Of a stretch of 64,000 bases of DNA, positions 35,103 to 44,019 are shown piece after piece. Below the pieces are notes generated by a model. It was not told the origin of the DNA and did not search any database. It saw only the letters and a program-made list of their open reading frames with translations. This stretch comes from Crocinitomicaceae bacterium (GTDB lineage: Bacteria > Bacteroidota > Bacteroidia > Flavobacteriales_D > Crocinitomicaceae). The stretch covers positions 186,001 to 250,000 of the forward strand of contig JAURMI010000022.1 of assembly GCA_030830785.1 (NCBI GenBank). Reading direction: 5' to 3'. Position 1 is the stretch's first letter; every line of letters begins with the position of its first letter. The translations under genes were made by a program, and so were the position numbers.

Positions 35103-35941
35103 GATGTAATGTCCTTTTTTTGAAATTTATATACGGCAATCGTTACAAACAAAACATTATGTGCCAATAAGATCCAAACAGATTCTTTAATATCCGACCA
35201 CGGAACTGGATTGTTAAATAAAGAACGCCAGGAGGCCATATGCGTTGTGAAAAGCCATGGTTTCACGTGGTCGAAAACACTTACATCCAAGGCACCTATA
35301 ATAGTAAAAAGAATGATAACAGCCATTGTTGAAACAATTGGGCCAATAGAATTATTTGCAAAAGCTGAAAATGCCAATGATAAGGTGGAGATTGTCATTA
35401 GTGCCAAAAAAGCAACAAGAAATGCCAAACCATATCGCCATAAAACATCAGCATTTTTAAGAATTACCAAACCATCCGAATTTAGAACAATTAAATCTCC
35501 TGTACCGAAAACCCACCTCCCAACAATAAAGGCTAGAAAACCTAACCATAGCACGAGAATCAAAGTATAAACAGCCGCTGCAATGAGTTTAGAAAAAACC
35601 ACCTGTTTACGAGAAATTGGCTTAGTAAGTAGCATACGTAGCGTTCCCATTGCTGCTTCACCCGAAAGTAAATCTCCAGTAACTAGAGCAACGAGTAAAG
35701 GGATATGCACGATTAGCATTTGCAAAATAATAAAGGCGATTAAGTTTCCGTTTAAAATATTTCCATTAAAACTCAGCGTCTGCTCGAATGAAGAAGTCAC
35801 AAAAGAAATATACTTTGATCCATCTGCCTTCATGGCAAATAAAATGATCGCAATGAGCAAAGTGAGCGCGGCAATTCCTATGTAGCTTCTTGGTTTTGCA
35901 GAAATTTTTATCAGCTCATTATATGTATTTTTCCAGAGCAT
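35099..35941 (-). CDS. ABC-2 type transporter permease
   Basis: A 280-residue polytopic membrane protein with about six hydrophobic segments. The layout is that of ABC-2 permeases: a cytoplasmic start with NTYNELIKISAKPRSYIGIAALTLLIAIILFAM, a large loop, GDLLSGEAAMGTLRMLLTKPISRKQVVFSKLIAA and four C-terminal helices. The E-A-A-M-G-T-L-R segment is the typical ATPase-contact region. It begins at the ATPase stop (TAATG, one-base overlap) and overlaps the LolA-like gene by four bases. Confidence 0.9.
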   Translation of the reverse strand: MLWKNTYNELIKISAKPRSYIGIAALTLLIAIILFAMKADGSKYISFVTSSFEQTLSFNGNILNGNLIAFIILQMLIVHIPLLVALVTGDLLSGEAAMGTLRMLLTKPISRKQVVFSKLIAAAVYTLILVLWLGFLAFIVGRWVFGTGDLIVLNSDGLVILKNADVLWRYGLAFLVAFLALMTISTLSLAFSAFANNSIGPIVSTMAVIILFTIIGALDVSVFDHVKPWLFTTHMASWRSLFNNPVPWSDIKESVWILLAHNVLFVTIAVYKFQKKDITS

Positions 35942-36858
35942 TATGATTTGGTTATTTGGATGAAAAAATCCTCTAATTTTCTTTTTGGTTCTATGGCAAC
36001 AATCTCAAACCCAGCACCTACTAAGTTTTGATTTAAAATAGCAATGCGCGATTTCTCGATTTGCAACTGAAGCGTTTTAGGAGAAGTAATTTGAATATCC
36101 TGACCTGGCCATAACTTCGCAATAAATGCTGCTGCTTCTGTAGATTTAGCATCAAGAAATTCTAAATGCAACAAAGTTTGTTGCGTATTCATTAATTCGG
36201 ACACACTGCCTTCGATCAACGTTTCACCTTTGTGAATAATTACCATTCTGTTGGCAACAAGTTCAATTTCAGAAAGTTGATGAGAAGACAAAATTACAGT
36301 TTTTCCCTGTTCATTTTTAAGTCTTAGAATTAGGTCACGAACTTCAATTATACCCTGCGGGTCAAGACCAGTTGTAGGTTCATCGAGCACGATTAATTCG
36401 GGCTGATGCATTAAGGTTTGAGCAATTCCAAGTCGTTGACGCATACCGTGTGAAAAGCCACTTACTTTATCATTTTCTCTGCCAGCTAACCCCACGAAAT
36501 CGAGCGTTTTTAGAATTGTTTTTCTTTGAACATCTGCCCCCGAAATTCGCGCAAAAAGCTCTAAATTTTTTAAAGCCGATAAATATTTATAAAAATCCGG
36601 CTTCTCAACGATACTCCCAACGCGTGAAAGAATGGCATTACGCTCATTTATTAAGTCTTTACCAAACAGGCGAATCTGACCAGCATTTGGCATTATCAAT
36701 GATAACATGCAGCGCATTGTTGTACTTTTGCCTGCACCGTTAGGACCCAAAAAGCCGAATACATCTCCCTTTTTGACTGTGAAATTGACATCTTTTACCG
36801 CTTGAAATCCACCAAAAGATTTTTGAAGGCCCTTGATTTCAATAATTGCTTCTTCCAT
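35941..36858 (-). CDS. ABC transporter ATP-binding protein
   Basis: A 305-residue ATPase. The Walker A motif is FLGPNGAGKSTTMRCMLSL, the signature is SGFSHGMRQRLGIAQTL, the Walker B is LIVLDEPTTGLDPQGI and the switch histidine is in VILSSHQLSEIE. The C-terminal 80 residues are the extra domain seen in ABC-2 drug and bacitracin-type exporters. I use ATG 36858; the TTG at 36867 is an unlikely start. It is the first gene of the three-gene operon with the permease and the LolA-like protein. Confidence 0.95.
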   Translation of the reverse strand: MEEAIIEIKGLQKSFGGFQAVKDVNFTVKKGDVFGFLGPNGAGKSTTMRCMLSLIMPNAGQIRLFGKDLINERNAILSRVGSIVEKPDFYKYLSALKNLELFARISGADVQRKTILKTLDFVGLAGRENDKVSGFSHGMRQRLGIAQTLMHQPELIVLDEPTTGLDPQGIIEVRDLILRLKNEQGKTVILSSHQLSEIELVANRMVIIHKGETLIEGSVSELMNTQQTLLHLEFLDAKSTEAAAFIAKLWPGQDIQITSPKTLQLQIEKSRIAILNQNLVGAGFEIVAIEPKRKLEDFFIQITKS

Positions 36859-36892
36859 ATGCTGCAATTTACTTTTTATTTTTAAGTGAGCG

Positions 36893-37345
36893 CTATGCGT
36901 TAAATATTTGCTTCACTTTTTGAAAGCGATATGCAAATATTTGTTCGAGTTTAGGCTGAACGATTAAAGGATGAAGCAATCTGCCTATAAATCCAAAAGG
37001 CAACACATATGTGACAATATCTGTCATCTCTACGCCGCCTTCAATTTCCTTGAAATGATGTTCATGATGCCATATTTTGTATGGGCCAACACGCTGCTCA
37101 TCGACAAAAAATTCCAAATCTTGGACTGTTTTGATTTCAGTAACCCAATTGAGTGGAATGCCGAGAAGCGGCTTTACGGTATATGATATCATGAGGCCTT
37201 CATACATTTTTTGAGGAACTTCTGAGTGTACGACGAACCCCATCGATGGCGGTGTAATTTCTTTTAAATTGTGTGGAGAAGAGAAATAATCCCAACATGC
37301 CTCAATACTTGCCGGGATAAATTGCGTTCGTTTGAGCTGATACAT
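36893..37345 (-). CDS. SRPBCC-family (START-like fold) protein
   Basis: A 150-residue cytoplasmic protein with the helix-grip pattern RTQFIPASIEACWDYFSSPHNLKEITPPSMGF at the N-terminus, a WVTEIKTVQDLEFFVDEQRVGPYKIWHHEHHF strand pair and DIVTYVLPFGFIGRLL. It belongs to the ligand-binding SRPBCC group with cell-division-inhibitor-like annotation (YfcH-type); its ligand is unknown. The in-frame TTG at 37354 is discarded in favour of ATG 37345. It lies 30 bases after GH92 and may be the last gene of the thiolase-GH92 run. Confidence 0.82.
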   Translation of the reverse strand: MYQLKRTQFIPASIEACWDYFSSPHNLKEITPPSMGFVVHSEVPQKMYEGLMISYTVKPLLGIPLNWVTEIKTVQDLEFFVDEQRVGPYKIWHHEHHFKEIEGGVEMTDIVTYVLPFGFIGRLLHPLIVQPKLEQIFAYRFQKVKQIFNA

Positions 37346-37375
37346 GCTAAACAAACAGATTATTAGAAAAAAAGT

Positions 37376-39664
37376 TTACTTTATTATAAATGCATTTTTA
37401 TTGGGCTTTGGCCCCATTTCAAAAACCAAATTTCCACCAAGTAGCAACTGTTCATGTTCAATAAAAGGTGTGGTTAATCTTGCCCCATTGAATGAAACTT
37501 TCTGAATGAATACATTTTCAGCAGAATTTCCAGGCGCACTAATGTGTAGTATTTTACCATTGTCTAAATGTAGGGTAGCATTTTTTATCAATGGTGAAGT
37601 AAGAGAATAATAGCTCGCACCTGGAGCAAATGGATAAAATCCTAAGGCTGAAAATAAATACCAAGCACTCATCTGCCCACAGTCATCATTTCCACCCATA
37701 CCTGCAGAAGATAAACGATACTGATCTTTGAGAATCAATCGTGTTGTTTCTTGTGTTTTCCATGGCTGCGAAGTAAAATTATAAAAGTACGGGATGTGAT
37801 GCGAAGGTTCATTTCCATGTACATAGTTGCCTATAATACCTTCGCGCATGATATCTTCAGTATGGGCAAAATAGACATCCGGCAATTCCATAGTAAATAA
37901 AGAGTCAAGATGGGCAATAAATTTTTTTTGACCGCCCATCAATTTAATCAATTCAAGGGGCGCATGGGGTACATAAAAACTATAATTCCAGGCATTGCCC
38001 TCAATAAATCCTTGGTCATGGGTGGAGAGTGGATCGAAAGTATTTTTAAATGCACCACTCGACATCCTTGGGCGCATAAATCCTGAACCTTCATCATAAA
38101 CATTTTTATAATTTTCTGATCGCTTTAAGTAGTAAGTGGCCAAAGTATCATTACTCATTTTTTTTGCCATTTGCGCAATGCACCAATCATCATAGGCATA
38201 TTCTAAGGTTTTTGAAACCGAGCTGCCACTTACATCTTCGGCAACAAAGCCCAGATCCATATATGCACCTAAGCCCTCATAAAACCGTTGATTGGCAGTA
38301 CTTTGAGCCGCATCTAAATAATACTTAGGATTCTTTAAATACGGATTGTTTTTTACTATAGCATCGGCCAAGACAGAAACGGCATGATAACCAATCATAC
38401 ACCAATTTTCATTGGCATAATGTGACCAAATAGGCAACATATGATGTGCACTTTGCTCAAAATGTTGCTGCATCGATTCTACCATGTCAGCATTTTGCTT
38501 GGGGTAAAATAAATTTAAAAAGGGATGTTCCGCTCTGTAGGTATCCCATAAAGAAAAAGTAGTATAATTTGTATACCCATCGGCTTGATGAATGCGTTGA
38601 TCGATTCCTCGATATTTACCATCGACATCCATATAGATTGTTGAACCTATAAGGGCATGATACCATGCAGTGTAGAAATTGATGGCGTCATCAGGTTCAA
38701 TAAATTCAACATTATTTATTACAGAAAAAGCCTTTTCCCAGCTTGCAGAGGCCAATTTGTGATAATAAGTAAAATCCGAAATTGGCGCTTCGCTTTGTAA
38801 ATTTAGCAATGCACCATCTATAGAAACACCAGAAATGGCCACTCTTAATTGGATCTCATCAGCAGCGCCAAAAAACAAGGCCGCTTTAATACCTTGACCA
38901 GCACCTTCTGCAAAATTATTCTCTGTATCAAATTTACGCCAGAATCCTTTGTAGGTACTAGGCTTCACATCTTTTATGTGATAAGTGCTAATTGGTTTTG
39001 AAGTCGCGATAGCAAAATAAATGGTTCGAGTTCTTCCCCAACCATTGGTTTGTTTGTAACCGGTGATTAAAGTATCATTCTCAACCCTAATAAAACACCA
39101 CACATTTTTTCCATCATAATTGTAAATGCCATGCGTTAAATCCAAGATTAAATGTGATTGTTTTTCTTCGTTAAAGCGATATTTATGGATTCCAACCCTT
39201 TCTGTGGCAGTTAGTTCTACAGCAACTTTTGGCTCATCAAGGTATACAGCATAGTATCCCGGTTCGGCAATTTCTTCGTGACGATATAATGATCGATATC
39301 CCTTTTGTGGTTCACTTGAGGTACCAGGATTCCATTGAATAGGGCCCGAATTGGGCATGATTAAAATGTCGCCTAAATCTGAATGACCTGTTCCAGAAAA
39401 ATGCGTATGAGAAAATCCTACAATTGAGGAATCTTTATATTGATATCCAGCGCAATACCTATAAACATCAGCTTGATACTTTCCATTAATAGAAAATGGA
39501 ATTGTATCTGTATCTGGACTTAATTGAACAGCACCAAAGGGCAGCGTTGCTCCCGGATAGGTATGCCCTACATCTTGTGTGCCTATGAAGGGACGCACAA
39601 ACTCCATTGGTTTTTGTTGGCCAAAAGCTACAGAAAATCCCAAAAAGCATATTAAGATTCGCAT
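37376..39664 (-). CDS. GH92-family alpha-mannosidase
   Basis: A 762-residue exported glycoside hydrolase with a signal peptide (1-15). The family signature at the N-terminus is FVRPFIGTQDVGHTYPGA, followed by PFGAVQLSPDT and YKDSSIVGFSHTHFSGTGHSD. The catalytic (alpha/alpha)6 domain has SLWDTYRAEHPFLNLFYP, EGNAWNYSFYVPHAP and GNDDCGQMSAWYLFSALGFYPFAPG. GH92 enzymes are calcium-dependent exo-alpha-mannosidases acting on N-glycans and mannans. No SusC/SusD pair is next to it, so it is not in a standard utilisation locus. Its ATG overlaps the thiolase stop (TAATG). Confidence 0.95.
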   Translation of the reverse strand: MRILICFLGFSVAFGQQKPMEFVRPFIGTQDVGHTYPGATLPFGAVQLSPDTDTIPFSINGKYQADVYRYCAGYQYKDSSIVGFSHTHFSGTGHSDLGDILIMPNSGPIQWNPGTSSEPQKGYRSLYRHEEIAEPGYYAVYLDEPKVAVELTATERVGIHKYRFNEEKQSHLILDLTHGIYNYDGKNVWCFIRVENDTLITGYKQTNGWGRTRTIYFAIATSKPISTYHIKDVKPSTYKGFWRKFDTENNFAEGAGQGIKAALFFGAADEIQLRVAISGVSIDGALLNLQSEAPISDFTYYHKLASASWEKAFSVINNVEFIEPDDAINFYTAWYHALIGSTIYMDVDGKYRGIDQRIHQADGYTNYTTFSLWDTYRAEHPFLNLFYPKQNADMVESMQQHFEQSAHHMLPIWSHYANENWCMIGYHAVSVLADAIVKNNPYLKNPKYYLDAAQSTANQRFYEGLGAYMDLGFVAEDVSGSSVSKTLEYAYDDWCIAQMAKKMSNDTLATYYLKRSENYKNVYDEGSGFMRPRMSSGAFKNTFDPLSTHDQGFIEGNAWNYSFYVPHAPLELIKLMGGQKKFIAHLDSLFTMELPDVYFAHTEDIMREGIIGNYVHGNEPSHHIPYFYNFTSQPWKTQETTRLILKDQYRLSSAGMGGNDDCGQMSAWYLFSALGFYPFAPGASYYSLTSPLIKNATLHLDNGKILHISAPGNSAENVFIQKVSFNGARLTTPFIEHEQLLLGGNLVFEMGPKPNKNAFIIK

Positions 39665-40842
39665 TATACAAGTTCAACAACCATGGCTGAAGCTCCACCT
39701 CCCCCATTGCATATACCGGCGGCACCTAGCTTTGCGTTTTTATTTTTAAGAACATGCAAAAGAGTAACAATAATTCTAGATCCTGAATTCCCCAATGGAT
39801 GGCCAAGTGCAACTGCACCACCATTTACATCTACTTTATTGGGGTCAAGGCCAAGAATCTTAATATTTGCTAATCCGACCACTGAAAATGCTTGGTTGAG
39901 TTCCCAAAAATCAATATCTGCAACCTGAAGATTGGCCTTTTCAAGCGCTTTGGGAATAGCCAAAGAAGGAGCTGTTGTAAACCACTCTGGTTCTTGAGCC
40001 GCATCCGCATAAGAAACAATTTTTGCCATCGGCTTTAAACCATATTTTTCAACAGCTTGTTCAGAAGCAAGCACCAAAGCAGATGCGCCATCATTTAAGG
40101 TAGATGCGTTTGCTGCAGTGATGGTCCCTTCTTTGTCAAATGCTGGTCTGAGGGAGGGTATTTTATCAATGAAAACATTTTTGAACTCTTCATCTTCACT
40201 TATTACAACTGGATCCCCTTTACGTTGAGGAACACTCACAGGTACCACTTCTTGAGAAAATTGACCAGTTTGCCACGCCAAAGCTGCACGCTGGTATGAA
40301 GTGATGGCAAATTCATCTTGGTCTTGTCTAGTAATATTGTACTTGGTTGCACATAACTCTGCACAATTGCCCATGGGCACCTTGCTATAAACATCGAGTA
40401 AGCCATCTTTTGATATGCCATCTAACAATTGAATGTTTCCGAATTTTGTTCCATTTCTGCCTTCGACATAATGCGGAGTTTGCGACATATTTTCCATACC
40501 TCCAACTACTACCAAATGGTTATCTCCAGAAAGGATACTTTGAGCGCCTAACATGATAGATTTCATTCCCGAAGCACAAACCTTGTTTATGGTTGTACAT
40601 GGCACATGCTTTGGCAACCCTGCCGCAAGGGCTGCTTGCCTTGCAGGTGCTTGACCAACGCTCGCCTGAAGCACATTGCCCATAAACACTTCATCGACAT
40701 TGGCTGGATCGATGTTTCCTTTAGATAAAGCCCCTGATATGGCCGTTGCGCCCAAATGAGTCACACCAACACTTGAAAAAGCACCCATAAAAGAACCTAT
40801 TGGAGTTCTTACTGCTGAAATGATATAAACGGTTTTTGACAT
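39664..40842 (-). CDS. acetyl-CoA C-acetyltransferase (thiolase)
   Basis: A 392-residue thiolase. The nucleophile cysteine is in INKVCASGMKSIMLG, the histidine in GGAVALGHPLGNSGSRI and the acid/base cysteine in AAGICNGGGGASAMVVE. The conserved ELNQAFSVVGLA is present. The length suits the biosynthetic/degradative acetoacetyl-CoA thiolase subgroup. No fatty-acid oxidation partner is adjacent, so the pathway (acetoacetyl-CoA formation or beta-oxidation) is not settled. The minus-strand upstream region has TACTTTCG, a weak -7 box, facing the VWA gene promoter. Confidence 0.94.
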   Translation of the reverse strand: MSKTVYIISAVRTPIGSFMGAFSSVGVTHLGATAISGALSKGNIDPANVDEVFMGNVLQASVGQAPARQAALAAGLPKHVPCTTINKVCASGMKSIMLGAQSILSGDNHLVVVGGMENMSQTPHYVEGRNGTKFGNIQLLDGISKDGLLDVYSKVPMGNCAELCATKYNITRQDQDEFAITSYQRAALAWQTGQFSQEVVPVSVPQRKGDPVVISEDEEFKNVFIDKIPSLRPAFDKEGTITAANASTLNDGASALVLASEQAVEKYGLKPMAKIVSYADAAQEPEWFTTAPSLAIPKALEKANLQVADIDFWELNQAFSVVGLANIKILGLDPNKVDVNGGAVALGHPLGNSGSRIIVTLLHVLKNKNAKLGAAGICNGGGGASAMVVELV

Positions 40843-40882
40843 GTAGTTAAATTTTAACTACGAAAGTACGTAAAAATGTATG

Positions 40883-40890
40883 TAATTTTG
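40883..40890 (+). promoter_or_regulatory. -7 box of the VWA-YiiX-GNAT run
   Basis: TAATTTTG (40883-40890) matches TAnnTTTG and ends four bases (GGAG) before ATG 40895. The transcript would start at or within a few bases of the start codon. A -33 TTG is not evident. Confidence 0.5.
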
Positions 40891-40894
40891 GGAG

Positions 40895-42976
40895 ATGCAT
40901 TTGCTATCCTCGTTCTCCCTTTGGTGGATATTGCCAATATTTTTTACAACCATACTGGTTAGTTGGCTTTTTTATAGAAATGAAAGTTGGCTAGAAAACA
41001 AATCTAAACAACTAAAATACAGCTTAATAACAATTCGCACATTAAGTTTAAGTTTAATAATTATTTTACTCTTGGGCTTACTTTTAGAGCAAAGCCATTT
41101 TCAAACCCAAAAGCCCATCATTCTAACATTGATAGATAGATCATCTTCAATGTTGAACTATAAAGACAGTAAAAATTTAGATAAAACCATCAATGAATTT
41201 CAAAATGAATTAGAGCTGCAACTTGGGAAAAAATTCAACCTTAAAACATGGAATTTTGGACATAAATTACATTGGCCTAGCAAAGGATTTGATGCGCAGC
41301 AAACAAACATGCAAATCCCCTTTGAAGCTGCATCAAATTTATTTCTAAATGCTAATTTGGGCGCTGTTGTGCTTATTTCAGATGGCAATTACAATGCTGG
41401 TTCGCATCCTATGTATGCGGCAGAACACCTACCCCTTTCTACGGTTTATAGTTTAGCCGTAGGCGACACTAACCTAAAAAAGGACCTTGTGCTCACCGAT
41501 GTTGCTTATAATGACCTCACTTTTTTAAATAACAATTTCCCTATAGAAGTTGACATTGAAGCTCAAAGATTTGCAGGTAAAGCGATACAAGTTGATTTAT
41601 ATGAAAATGGGAAAAAGATTCAAAGCAAAAATTTAACGCTTCCCAACAAAAGAATTAGTCGTCAGACATTAGCTTTTGAATGCAATGCGTCGAAAATTGG
41701 AATTCAAGAATACAAAATCCAAATTCAAGGTCAGAATGGCGAATTTTCATTTGATAATAATCACAAAACCATTTACATAGAAGTGCTCGACAGTAGAAGT
41801 AAAATTTTGATTTACAGTTTTGCACCACATCCAGACGTAGCTGCACTACAACAAGCGCTCAGCGCAAATCAACTCAATGAGGTTGTTGTGGCGCATTCCA
41901 GACAGATCAATGAATTGAAAATCAATGCCTTTGATTTACTCATTTGGCATGATCCAGGACTCAATTTCAACAATCAGCTTTTTTCGTCAATTGAGAAAAA
42001 TAACCTACCCGTTTGGTATATTCTTGGAACACAAACTGACCAAATTATTGCCTCCAAAATTGGCAAAGGGCTAATTTTTGACATAAAGCAACAGAGTGAA
42101 GAAGTACAAGCCACTACAAATCCGGGCTTTTCAATTTATGAACCCGATCCACTTTGGCAAAATCTCATGGGCTCACTCCCTCCTTTAACCAAAAGATTTG
42201 GTGATGTAAAAGCAAAAAATGGGCTTCAAGTTTTATATAAACAGCGCTTGGCAGAAATTATCAAAGATCAACCTCTTCTCGGATTTTATCAAAATCAACA
42301 AAGAAGGGAGGCTTACTTAATAGGTGAAGGGATTTGGCGCTGGCGTTTAATTGCCTACCTCAAAAAGCAACAACATGCATATTTTGATGCTTTTGTAAAT
42401 GAAATTTCGAGCTATTTAATGATTAAAAAAGAAGGCAGCGGACTTAGAGTAAAAGCGCCTAAAAAAATAAGCACCTTAGAAAATTGTATACTTAATGCTT
42501 CATTTTACAACGAGGCTTTGAAGCCCATTTCTAGCCCAGTAATTGAATGGGAATTAAAAGATGACAAAAATAAAGTACGAAAAGGCACCTTTCTCAGCAA
42601 AGGTGATTATTTCCAGCAACAACTTGGAAAACTAAAGCCTGGCCGTTATTATTGGAAGGCCAGCACCACTTTTAATCAAAAAAAATACATGAAAACAGGT
42701 GCATTCATTGTTGAGGACATTTGGCTCGAACAACTAGAATCTACTGCAAGGCATGGGACACTTTATCAACTCGCAAAACAAAGTTCAGGTGAAGTTTATC
42801 CCATAAAAGCTTACCGCGACCTTATCCAAACTTTAAAGCGCAAGCCCGATCTTGTTGAAGTTCGAACTGAAACACACCAATTTGACCCCGTAATTGATTT
42901 GCTTTGGATATTAATCTTAATACTTGGCTTACTTTTTGTAGAATGGTTCTTAAGAAGATATAACGGTTCTTATTAA
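40895..42976 (+). CDS. membrane protein with BatA-like N-terminus and von Willebrand A-type domain
   Basis: A 693-residue protein. Two transmembrane helices open it (about 9-27 and 44-64), as in BatA-type aerotolerance-related proteins. A VWA-like domain follows with the metal-site motif ILTLIDRSSSM (D-x-S-x-S, around residues 74-84) and AVVLISDGNYNAGSHP. Extended beta-rich regions lie beyond, and a final helix (about 668-684) sits near the C-terminus. The large middle part is probably periplasmic. Similar genes occur in Bacteroidota without known function; a structural or assembly role is inference. It leads a run with a YiiX-like hydrolase eight bases downstream. Confidence 0.75.
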   Translation: MHLLSSFSLWWILPIFFTTILVSWLFYRNESWLENKSKQLKYSLITIRTLSLSLIIILLLGLLLEQSHFQTQKPIILTLIDRSSSMLNYKDSKNLDKTINEFQNELELQLGKKFNLKTWNFGHKLHWPSKGFDAQQTNMQIPFEAASNLFLNANLGAVVLISDGNYNAGSHPMYAAEHLPLSTVYSLAVGDTNLKKDLVLTDVAYNDLTFLNNNFPIEVDIEAQRFAGKAIQVDLYENGKKIQSKNLTLPNKRISRQTLAFECNASKIGIQEYKIQIQGQNGEFSFDNNHKTIYIEVLDSRSKILIYSFAPHPDVAALQQALSANQLNEVVVAHSRQINELKINAFDLLIWHDPGLNFNNQLFSSIEKNNLPVWYILGTQTDQIIASKIGKGLIFDIKQQSEEVQATTNPGFSIYEPDPLWQNLMGSLPPLTKRFGDVKAKNGLQVLYKQRLAEIIKDQPLLGFYQNQQRREAYLIGEGIWRWRLIAYLKKQQHAYFDAFVNEISSYLMIKKEGSGLRVKAPKKISTLENCILNASFYNEALKPISSPVIEWELKDDKNKVRKGTFLSKGDYFQQQLGKLKPGRYYWKASTTFNQKKYMKTGAFIVEDIWLEQLESTARHGTLYQLAKQSSGEVYPIKAYRDLIQTLKRKPDLVEVRTETHQFDPVIDLLWILILILGLLFVEWFLRRYNGSY

Positions 42977-42983
42977 TATAAAA

Positions 42984-43568
42984 ATGCGGGCATTAGCTTT
43001 TTTAATCTTTTTTGGCTTTAACTTATACATTACGGCACAGACCTTTAAAGATGGCGACGTTATTTTTCAGCACAGCCAATCTACTCAGAGTACAGCGATA
43101 CAATTGGCAACCAATTCTTATTTTTCGCATTGTGGTATAATTTTTTTCTTGGGAAATAAGCCCTATGTATTTGAGGCCATAGAGCCCGTTGGCGTTCGAT
43201 CACTAGAAGATTGGATTAAAAGTGGAGAAAATAGTGAATATGCCATATATCGTTTGAAGGGTGAGCAATTGTCCGAGGAGAATTTAACCCAGATGAGAAA
43301 TTACCTCAAACTTCAACTCGATAAGCATTACGATTTAGCTTTCAACTGGTCTGACAAGGAAATGTATTGTTCAGAATTGGTGTATAAAACCTACCTTAGT
43401 ATTGGCGTTAAATTATGTGAACCCAAAGCATTAAGAGATTTTAATTTGGATAGCCCTCAAGTGCGAAAAATAATGCAATTGCGATATGGTCCTGACATAC
43501 CCTATGACGAACCAATGATTTCACCTGGTCAGCTTTCCGATTCTGATTTATTTTTTAAAGTTATTTAA
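42984..43568 (+). CDS. YiiX/YebB-like NlpC/P60-superfamily hydrolase, exported
   Basis: A 194-residue protein with a signal peptide (1-18, ITAQ). The permuted papain-like fold of the YiiX group is indicated by FKDGDVIFQHSQSTQSTAIQLATNS at the start, SHCGIIFFLGNKPYVFEAIEPVG with the likely catalytic histidine, and DKEMYCSELVYKTYLSIG with the likely catalytic cysteine. Members act on peptidoglycan-type peptides or lipids; the substrate here is unknown. It is between the VWA and ElaA-like genes, directly abutting the latter. Confidence 0.88.
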   Translation: MRALAFLIFFGFNLYITAQTFKDGDVIFQHSQSTQSTAIQLATNSYFSHCGIIFFLGNKPYVFEAIEPVGVRSLEDWIKSGENSEYAIYRLKGEQLSEENLTQMRNYLKLQLDKHYDLAFNWSDKEMYCSELVYKTYLSIGVKLCEPKALRDFNLDSPQVRKIMQLRYGPDIPYDEPMISPGQLSDSDLFFKVI

Positions 43569-44018
43569 ATGGAAAACAATTTTAGTTTTTCTGAATTTAA
43601 CCAACTATCAACGCTACAGTTATACGACTATTTACAATTGCGAAGTGAGGTATTTGTCGTGGAGCAAAACTGTGTGTACCAAGATCTCGATAATTTAGAT
43701 AAAATTGCCTTCCATGTACTCCTTCACAAAGGTGATAATCTTATTGCTTGTGCCCGGATTATACCTGCTGGAATTACATACGATGAAATTTCAATTGGAA
43801 GAGTAATTGTTGCTGGTCATGAGCGGCAAAAAAACATTGGGATGCAGCTCATGAATTATTGTATTGATAGAATCAAGGAGCACTTTGGCCCTCAAACCAT
43901 TGTATTATCGGCTCAAGCCCACTTACAAGAATTTTATCAAAAATTGGGTTTTGAAGCGCTAGGGGAAAGTTATTTAGAAGACGGCATACCTCATATTAAA
44001 ATGCGACGCAACAAATAG
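43569..44018 (+). CDS. ElaA-like GNAT N-acetyltransferase
   Basis: A 149-residue acetyltransferase of the ElaA subgroup: LYDYLQLRSEVFVVEQNCVY then QDLDNLDKIAFHVLL at the N-terminus, ARIIPAGITYDEISIGRVIV in the middle, and the acetyl-CoA loop RQKNIGMQLMNYCIDR. The C-terminal AQAHLQEFYQKLGFEALGE is also typical. It begins immediately after the hydrolase stop and ends one base before the convergent hisS stop. The acceptor is unknown. Confidence 0.9.
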   Translation: MENNFSFSEFNQLSTLQLYDYLQLRSEVFVVEQNCVYQDLDNLDKIAFHVLLHKGDNLIACARIIPAGITYDEISIGRVIVAGHERQKNIGMQLMNYCIDRIKEHFGPQTIVLSAQAHLQEFYQKLGFEALGESYLEDGIPHIKMRRNK

Positions 44019-44019
44019 T

